From Clostridium sp. UBA4108 (lineage in GTDB: Bacteria; Bacillota; Clostridia; Clostridiales; Clostridiaceae), in NCBI GenBank assembly GCA_002381695.1, contig DFXM01000025.1:120820-132134 (forward strand): DNA of 11,315 nucleotides. Direction: 5' to 3'. The position numbers and the translations under genes were made by a program. The notes beneath the pieces were generated by a model that was not told where the DNA came from, did no database searches, and saw only the letters and a program-made list of their open reading frames with translations. This document shows positions 6,805 to 11,315 of this stretch, in pieces (position 1 is the first letter of the stretch; every line of letters starts with the position of its first letter).

Positions 6805-7692
6805 TTAAACAGCTTCTTTATTATTTATGGATTTCAATAGTGATGCAACGCCTTCACTTATCTTGGTTGCCACATAGGGATTATTCATTGTGTAAAGATG
6901 AATTCCCCTAATACCTGTGGAAATTAAATCTACTATTTGATCAATGGCATAGGCAATTCCAGCATCTCTTAATGCTTCTTTGTCATGCTCATATCTATTT
7001 ATTATCTTTATAAATTTTTCTGGGAGAGTAGCTCCACAAAGGGAAACTACTCTCTCAATTTGTTTTTTATTAGTTACAGGCATTATGCCCGCCTGTATAG
7101 GTAATTTAATTTTCTTTTGCTCCACTTTATTAGAAAAATCATAGAATAGATTGTTATCAAAAAACAGTTGAGTAATAAGATGGTCTGCCCCTGCATCTAC
7201 TTTCATCTTTAGAAATTCTATATCCCTGGCTAAATTTCTATTTTCTATATGACCTTCTGGATAACAGGCAGCTGATAGATGAAACTTATTCTTTGATTTT
7301 ATATATTTTATTAATTCACAGGCTTGATTAAAATCACCAATGTTTTCACTATCCCTTGAAATATCCCCTCTAAGTGCTAATATATTATTCACAGAATTTT
7401 TCTTTAAGTTTTCTAAAACACTATCTATTTGCTCTCTACTAGAGTTTATACAGGTTAGATGTGCTAGTGGTTCTACTCCATATTTGTTTTTAACTAAAGA
7501 AGTTAATTCACAGGTTCTATTATCATTAGTACTTCCTCCTGCTCCATAGGTTACACTTATATAATCTGGGGTAAGACTACTTAAAGCTTCTATTGTGCTA
7601 TAAACCGTCTCTATTGGGTAAGTAACCTTTGGAGGGAAAATCTCAAAGGATAGTACTACTTTCTTTTCTTCAAATAAATCTTTAATATACAT
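6805..7692 (-). CDS. metF: 5,10-methylenetetrahydrofolate reductase
   Basis: MetF reduces methylene-THF to 5-methyl-THF, the methyl donor for MetH, using an FAD-containing TIM barrel. The 295-residue protein shows SFEIFPPK (15-22) with the family's key glutamate E17, SVTYGAGGS, LRGDI, AACYPEGH and ITQLFFDN, all in the usual order; the length matches bacterial MetF. AAGGAGAT precedes the ATG by a suitable distance. It follows metY by 47 bp and precedes luxS by 13 bp, within one operon. No MetV-type partner is next to it, so it looks like a conventional single-subunit reductase. The electron donor (NADH or another) cannot be told from the sequence. Confidence 0.96.
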   Translation of the reverse strand: MYIKDLFEEKKVVLSFEIFPPKVTYPIETVYSTIEALSSLTPDYISVTYGAGGSTNDNRTCELTSLVKNKYGVEPLAHLTCINSSREQIDSVLENLKKNSVNNILALRGDISRDSENIGDFNQACELIKYIKSKNKFHLSAACYPEGHIENRNLARDIEFLKMKVDAGADHLITQLFFDNNLFYDFSNKVEQKKIKLPIQAGIMPVTNKKQIERVVSLCGATLPEKFIKIINRYEHDKEALRDAGIAYAIDQIVDLISTGIRGIHLYTMNNPYVATKISEGVASLLKSINNKEAV

Positions 7693-7739
7693 GTTTTATC
7701 TCCTTTGCATTATGATAATGTACTTCTATAATTTTTATA

Positions 7740-9026
7740 CTATCTAGTTTTATTTAGGGCTTGATCTAAATCATATATTATATCCTCTACATCCTCGATA
7801 CCAATTGATAATCTTATCATATCTGGAGTTACACCAGCTGCTCTTTGTTCTTCTTCATTAAGTTGGCTATGAGTAGTGCTTGCAGGATGGATAACTAAGG
7901 ATTTTACATCTGCCACATTGGCAAGATGAGAAAATATTTCAAGACTTTCTATGAATTTTTTTCCTTCCTCTACTCCACCTTTAATTCCGAAGGTGAAAAT
8001 AGAACCTGCACCCTTTGGTAAGTATTTTTGTGCCAATTCATAGTATTTATTTCCTTCTAAACTTGGATAGTTAACCCAAGATACAAGAGGATGATTACTT
8101 AGAAACTCCACCACATTCTTTGTATTAGCAACATGTCGTTCTATTCTTAAAGATAAGGTCTCTAGCCCCTGAATGAATAAAAAGGAATTAAAAGGACTGA
8201 TGGATGCACCAGTGTCTCTTAAGAGTTGCACTCTAGCCTTAGTAATAAATGCAGCTGGCCCTATATCCTGAGCATATCTTATACCATGATAACTAGAATC
8301 TGGTTCAGTAAGTCCTTTAAATCTACCACTACCTATCCAATCAAATTTTCCTGAGTCTATTATAATTCCTCCTATAGAAGTTCCATGGCCTCCAATAAAT
8401 TTAGTAGCAGAGTGAACAACTATATCCGCTCCAAAATCTATAGGTCTTATAAGATAAGGAGTGCCAAAGGTATTATCAACAATTAGTGGAAGTCCATTTT
8501 CATGAGCAATCTCCGCAACTGCTTCAATATCAATTAAATTTATTCCTGGATTTCCTATGGTTTCAATGTAAAGTGCCTTAGTATTCTCATTTATAGCATT
8601 CTTAAAATTTCCTGATTCATCTGGATTAACAAAAACAGTTTTTATACCATAGTTAGGAAGGGTAGTTGAAAAAAGATTGTAAGTACCTCCATATAGTGTG
8701 CTGGCAGCAACTATCTCATCTCCTGCTCCTGCAATATTTAAAATTGCATAAGTTATTGCTGCAGAGCCTGAAGCCACTGCTAAGGCACCTATTCCACCTT
8801 CTAGAGTAGCAACTCTTTTTTCAAACACATCAGTAGTTGGATTCATAATCCTTGTATAAATATTTCCTGACTCCTTTAATGCAAATAGATTTGCTCCATG
8901 TTCCACACTATTAAACACGTAAGAGGTTGTTTGGTATAGTGGAACTGCTCTTGAACCTGTAGTTGGATCTGGTTCTTGTCCCCCATGTACTTGTAATGTA
9001 TCAAATTTTAACTTTCTTTCACTCAT
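7740..9026 (-). CDS. metY: O-acetylhomoserine sulfhydrylase (aminocarboxypropyltransferase), PLP enzyme
   Basis: This 428-residue Cys/Met-metabolism PLP enzyme makes homocysteine directly from O-acetylhomoserine and sulfide. Motifs include the N-terminal TLQVHGGQEPDPTTGSRAVP (10-29), YTRIMNPT (57-64), the ASGSAA phosphate-binding loop (85-90), D184 in IVDNTFGTP which contacts the pyridine nitrogen, and HSATKFIGGHG with Schiff-base lysine K209. Length above 420 and the N-terminal pattern favour the MetY group over cystathionine synthase, cystathionine lyase or methionine gamma-lyase, which are usually nearer 380-400 residues. It is the first gene of the operon, starting about 195 bp after the second SAM-riboswitch terminator, with GAGGAGAG before the ATG. 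No homoserine acetyltransferase gene is in the window. Confidence 0.95.
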   Translation of the reverse strand: MSERKLKFDTLQVHGGQEPDPTTGSRAVPLYQTTSYVFNSVEHGANLFALKESGNIYTRIMNPTTDVFEKRVATLEGGIGALAVASGSAAITYAILNIAGAGDEIVAASTLYGGTYNLFSTTLPNYGIKTVFVNPDESGNFKNAINENTKALYIETIGNPGINLIDIEAVAEIAHENGLPLIVDNTFGTPYLIRPIDFGADIVVHSATKFIGGHGTSIGGIIIDSGKFDWIGSGRFKGLTEPDSSYHGIRYAQDIGPAAFITKARVQLLRDTGASISPFNSFLFIQGLETLSLRIERHVANTKNVVEFLSNHPLVSWVNYPSLEGNKYYELAQKYLPKGAGSIFTFGIKGGVEEGKKFIESLEIFSHLANVADVKSLVIHPASTTHSQLNEEEQRAAGVTPDMIRLSIGIEDVEDIIYDLDQALNKTR

Positions 9027-9220
9027 TTTAATCTCTCCTCAATATATTAATTTTTAGCTTTGTTTTAAATGGCAATTCATTATCAACACTATATTAAAAT
9101 AAAGCCTAATTTTTGAATAAATTTCATTTAAATTAAACAGTTCAGCGTTGAAAATTACTTATTATTTCCACTGATTAAATAAATTTTGAGCCTATAAATC
9201 TATAATAAATATTCATCTTT
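9027..9220 (-). other. AT-rich 5' leader between the last riboswitch terminator and metY
   Basis: This 194-bp stretch has no open reading frame of note and no promoter that I find convincing. The only clear element is the GAGGAGAG ribosome-binding site close to the metY ATG. The leader is longer than is typical after an S-box terminator, so an internal promoter or another RNA element cannot be excluded. Confidence 0.4.
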
Positions 9221-9269
9221 AAAAATAAGAAAAGCCCCCTTTCCCAAATAATTTTGATGAAAGAGAGCT
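9221..9269 (-). terminator. Terminator of the second (metY-proximal) SAM-I riboswitch
   Basis: On the minus strand AGCTCTCTTTC (9259-9269) pairs with GAAAGGGGGCT (9233-9243), with G-T wobbles, and is followed by TTTCTTATTTTT. The alternative antiterminator is visible: the 3' strand of aptamer P1 (GATGAGGGAG, 9301-9310) can pair over ten bases with CTCTTTCATC (9256-9265), which takes up the terminator's 5' arm. SAM binding would hold P1 closed and permit termination. Confidence 0.9.
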
Positions 9270-9302
9270 ATATTAATTAGCTTTAAGAAGTAACTATCTT
9301 CT

Positions 9303-9418
9303 CCCTCATCTCTCTTTAGGTAAAATACCTAAGAAGGATTTAGCACCTTTTCAGACAAATGGGTCTGAAGGTTGCCGAGGTTTCATAGGGCCATTCCCTC
9401 CACCTCTCTTGATAAGAG
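9303..9418 (-). promoter_or_regulatory. SAM-I (S-box) riboswitch, second of a tandem pair
   Basis: The minus strand holds P1 (CTCTTATC, 9411-9418, with GATGAGGG, 9303-9310), AAGAGAGGTGGAGGGA, GGCCCTATGAAACCTCGGCAACC, a perfect P3 stem (TTCAGAC/GTCTGAA), AAGGTGCTAAATCC and a perfect P4 stem (TTAGGTA/TACCTAA). This is the standard S-box order and spacing. It senses SAM and, with the terminator just downstream, should repress metY and the following genes when SAM is abundant. Confidence 0.96.
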
Positions 9419-9471
9419 CACATTATTAAATTTTGTATATAATTTTTAATTAAAACTTTCTAGCCTTAATT

Positions 9472-9503
9472 AAAACAAAAAACCTCTTTGCTTGAAAGAG
9501 GTT
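9472..9503 (-). terminator. Terminator of the first (promoter-proximal) SAM-I riboswitch
   Basis: A perfect nine-base-pair stem (AACCTCTTT, 9495-9503, with AAAGAGGTT, 9481-9489) closes a five-base loop and runs into TTTTGTTTT. A competing antiterminator can be drawn from GAAAG, AGG and AATAA at the aptamer's 3' edge, pairing with TTATT, CCT and CTTTC ahead of and in the terminator's 5' arm. This leaves only a three-base bulge on each side. Confidence 0.93.
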
Positions 9504-9517
9504 TAATAACGATTATT

Positions 9518-9616
9518 CCTTATCTTTCAGCATCGCTGTAGGATTTAGCACCATGTATAATTAAATACTGGTTGCTGGGCTTCATAGGGCCTATCCCTCC
9601 GCCTCTCTTAATAAGA
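9518..9616 (-). promoter_or_regulatory. SAM-I (S-box) riboswitch, first of a tandem pair
   Basis: The minus strand reads TCTTATT (P1, 9610-9616), AAGAGAGGCGGAGGGA, GGCCCTATGAAGCCCAGCAACC, a P3 stem (CCAGTAT with ATACATGG), GGTGCTAAATCC, a CAGC/GCTG P4 hairpin and the closing GATAAGG (9518-9524). It is closer to the S-box consensus in P2 than the downstream copy. It lies about 15 nt after the predicted transcription start and has its own terminator, so it forms a complete first checkpoint. Confidence 0.96.
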
Positions 9617-9635
9617 TTTTTATTAATTTTTTAAA

Positions 9636-9664
9636 ATTATAACAATTATCTGATAAATTGTCAA
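9636..9664 (-). promoter_or_regulatory. Consensus sigma-A promoter of the methionine operon
   Basis: The minus strand carries TTGACA (9659-9664), a 17-bp spacer and TATAAT (9636-9641), an exact match to the housekeeping consensus. The predicted start is near 9629, just before P1 of the first SAM-I aptamer. This combination suggests strong constitutive initiation, with control placed on riboswitch termination. Confidence 0.93.
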
Positions 9665-9825
9665 TGGTAATATTTCATAAATGTCTTCTACAATAATTCA
9701 AGCAATTAACGTTCTTAATAATATTACTTAATATTCTAAATTTGTATTTACTTTATTACTTTAATGTGGTAATGTTTTTATATGCTGTACTCTCCCTTTA
9801 AAATTGAGTTCTTTACCATTAATGC

Positions 9826-9870
9826 ATTGAAAAATCCTGAAAGGTAGCTCTTAGACAAGAGCTACCTTTC
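9826..9870 (-). terminator. Strong hairpin terminator after clpP
   Basis: A perfect 14-bp stem (9839-9852 with 9857-9870) closes a four-base loop. On the minus strand it is followed by AGGATTTTTC, giving a five-T run four bases after the stem. It lies about 110 bp after the clpP stop and separates clpP from the methionine operon promoter. The stretch between it and that promoter (9665-9825) is AT-rich with no recognisable gene, and neither is there one between it and clpP. Confidence 0.82.
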
Positions 9871-9978
9871 CTCCTTTATAGAGACTTATGTTTTTGCTAC
9901 GTTTTAAGGTTTTATTGGCATTTACTCATCTCTATATCTTGTGACTCACATGGGATCTAATATACCGCACTAAATAAG

Positions 9979-10563
9979 CTATTTTCTTAAGAATATTCCA
10001 TCTATTAAACCATATTCCTTTGCTTCTTCTGCTGACATAAAGAAATCTCTCTCCATATCTTTTTCTATCTTTTCCACAGGTTGACCTGTGTTTTCACTAT
10101 AAATTCTATTTATTTTGCTTTTTACCTTTAATAACCAATCTGTGTGTATTTTTAAATCTGTAGCTTGACCTTGCATTCCTCCACTGCTAGGTTGATGAAT
10201 TAATATTTCACTATTTGGCAATGAAAATCTCTTTCCTTTTGCACCAGCAGTTAACAAGAAAGACCCCATACTTGCAGCTAAACCCATACATATGGTGGAA
10301 ACATCTGGTTTTATATATTGCATTGTGTCATAAATTGCAAAACCAGCGGTAACTGATCCACCTGGACTATTTATGTAAAAATAAATATCCCTATTCGGAT
10401 CTGCAGATTCTAAATATAACATTTGAGCAATAATTAGACTTGCAGTAGAATCATCTATAGTATTACTCAATACAATTATTCTATCATTTAATAGCCTTGA
10501 ATAAATATCATAGGAATATTCTCCACGACCAGTTTGCTCTACAACAACAGGTACATAACTCAT
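9979..10563 (-). CDS. clpP: ATP-dependent Clp protease proteolytic subunit
   Basis: ClpP forms a 14-subunit proteolytic barrel that works with ClpX, ClpA or ClpC ATPases in the cytosol. The 194-residue protein carries the serine-protease triad: S98 in GLAASMGS, H123 in LIHQPSSG and D173 in MERDFFM. It also has the INSPGGSV oxyanion loop (64-71) and YDIYSRLL near the N-terminus. Length is typical and nothing looks degraded. GAGGAGTGAG precedes the ATG. It is not next to tig, clpX or lon, the usual clostridial setting of the main copy, so it may be an additional clpP; this needs the rest of the genome. The AraC-type gene ends 52 bp upstream, so co-transcription is possible. A TATAAT near the end of that gene lacks a good -35. 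Confidence 0.97.
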   Translation of the reverse strand: MSYVPVVVEQTGRGEYSYDIYSRLLNDRIIVLSNTIDDSTASLIIAQMLYLESADPNRDIYFYINSPGGSVTAGFAIYDTMQYIKPDVSTICMGLAASMGSFLLTAGAKGKRFSLPNSEILIHQPSSGGMQGQATDLKIHTDWLLKVKSKINRIYSENTGQPVEKIEKDMERDFFMSAEEAKEYGLIDGIFLRK

Positions 10564-10615
10564 TAAAACTCACTCCTCATTTACGTTAATATATTAGTTA
10601 AATATTATACAATTA

Positions 10616-11029
10616 TTAAGCGGACATCCTCATTGTGCTTTCTACTGTAGTAGGTGATGCCACATCAACTTTTATAACATTTGCCTTTTCATAATAAATA
10701 ATCTTCCTCTCAGCATTCCTGCATTCCCTAGGAGTTATACCATAAATCTTCTTAAAAGCCCTTGAAAAGGATTCCTCTGAACCAAAATTATATTTTAGTG
10801 CAATGTCAGTAATCTTATCCTTTGTTTCAACTAACTCTACTGCTGCCTCCGCAAGTCTTCTTTTTCTTACATAGGCCATGATAGTTTCTCCAACTATACT
10901 ACTGAAAAGCTTATGAAAATAAAACTCTGAAAAATAGCATTGCTTAGCTAGGTCACTCAATTTTATTTCATCACATAAATTATCTTCAATATACTCAATA
11001 GAGTTTTGAATTTGTGCTTCATAATCCAT
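10616..11029 (-). CDS. Short AraC-family transcriptional regulator (DNA-binding domain only)
   Basis: The 137-residue protein is essentially one AraC/XylS DNA-binding domain with two helix-turn-helix units. The first is at about 22-44 (IKLSDLAKQCYFSEFYFHKLF) and the second at about 70-93 (KITDIALKYNFGSEESFSRAFK), followed by the family signature KIYGITPRECR (94-104). A tail of about 30 residues follows. Many clostridial relatives with this N-terminal domain continue into a GyrI-like effector-binding domain and are about 280-300 residues long; here the stop comes in the linker. The gene may be a compact SoxS/MarA-like regulator or a truncated one. AAGGAGG seven bases before the ATG is an excellent ribosome-binding site. 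Its target is unknown; neighbouring clpP is one possibility. Confidence 0.9.
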   Translation of the reverse strand: MDYEAQIQNSIEYIEDNLCDEIKLSDLAKQCYFSEFYFHKLFSSIVGETIMAYVRKRRLAEAAVELVETKDKITDIALKYNFGSEESFSRAFKKIYGITPRECRNAERKIIYYEKANVIKVDVASPTTVESTMRMSA

Positions 11030-11044
11030 GATATATCCTCCTTG

Positions 11045-11315
11045 TATGCATCTTTATTAATTATTATATTACATTGATAATGAAAATACCTGTCATTCCT
11101 TGCTGTGTTTATTTATTATGGTAATCAATATTTTATGAGAAGTCCTTTTATAATATCTATGGTAATTATACTGCCTAGCATTAAAATAATACAATAAATT
11201 TTATGAAAATATCGATGATAAATTAAGACTAAAATCTATTTTTCCTATATCAAAACTAGGTTTTATTTTAATACTTTGTTGATAATGAACTACATATTAT
11301 TGCGAAGCAAACCAT
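11045..11315. other. Non-coding stretch upstream of the AraC-type gene
   Basis: This AT-rich end of the window has no open reading frame that I would call a gene. On the minus strand a TATAAT (11063-11068) lies about 35 bp before the AraC-type start codon and could be its -10, but the best-spaced -35 (AGGTAT) is poor. No terminator or RNA gene is convincing. The minus-strand frame entering at the right edge closes within 16 codons. Confidence 0.4.

Noticed and set aside
9790..9879. A strong AAAGGAGG on the minus strand just before the clpP terminator, with a TTG about 11 nt downstream opening a frame of about 23 codons.
   Set aside because: The frame passes through the terminator hairpin, starts with a rare codon and shows no recognisable peptide; chance is the simpler explanation.
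11070..11086. TGATAATGAAAAT upstream of the AraC-type gene, resembling half of a Fur box.
   Set aside because: Only one half-site matches, and such sequences are common in AT-rich clostridial DNA.
11244..11272. A CCTA/TAGG hairpin followed by TTTTATTTT on the plus strand.
   Set aside because: The four-base stem is too weak for a terminator, and no plus-strand gene precedes it.
11268..11315. A minus-strand frame of 15 codons beginning with ATG at the right edge.
   Set aside because: It is too short to assess, has no homology that I can recognise, and may be either chance or the tail of a gene outside the window.
1..11315. Search by eye for insertion sequences, CRISPR arrays, tRNA/rRNA genes and sigma-54 (-24/-12) promoters.
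   Set aside because: No transposase-like protein, regularly spaced repeats, tRNA-like cloverleaf or properly spaced GG-N10-GC promoter with flanking consensus was recognised.

Overview
The window is AT-rich and every convincing gene lies on the minus strand. Purine-rich Shine-Dalgarno sequences, S-box leaders, a split cobalamin-dependent methionine synthase, luxS inside a methionine operon and a YitT-family protein together point to a low-GC Firmicute, most likely Clostridiaceae. This assignment is an inference from gene content; no marker gene fixes the genus.

In transcription order (right to left) the layout is as follows. At 11029-9979 there is a short AraC-type regulator and then a ClpP protease subunit, closed by a strong hairpin terminator at 9826-9870. 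Next comes a leader of about 640 bp: a perfect consensus sigma-A promoter (TTGACA, 17 bp, TATAAT), a SAM-I (S-box) riboswitch with its own terminator, and then a second complete SAM-I riboswitch with its own terminator. This double switch precedes a methionine operon: metY (O-acetylhomoserine sulfhydrylase), metF (methylene-THF reductase), luxS (S-ribosylhomocysteine lyase), a stand-alone methionine synthase reactivation protein, and a MetH that lacks the reactivation domain. A KsgA/PmtA-like SAM-dependent methyltransferase follows 145 bp later, perhaps with its own weak promoter.

The operon forms one metabolic unit. MetY makes homocysteine from O-acetylhomoserine and sulfide, LuxS recovers homocysteine from spent SAM and releases the AI-2 precursor, MetF makes methyl-THF, and MetH with its activation partner makes methionine. 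High SAM would stop transcription at either of two successive checkpoints.

On the left, a cobalamin riboswitch and a canonical terminator lie upstream of yitT (membrane protein with a C-terminal DUF2179 domain) and a sigma-54 activator that has no N-terminal sensory domain. B12 riboswitches normally control B12/cobalt uptake, B12 synthesis or B12-independent isoenzymes, so this pairing is the least expected arrangement here. A terminator at 12-45 probably closes a plus-strand gene outside the window.

I see no insertion sequence, CRISPR array, tRNA, rRNA or phage gene. The most interesting points are the tandem SAM-I leader and the cobalamin riboswitch in front of yitT and the sensor-less activator. 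I do not see a wholly new multi-gene system.
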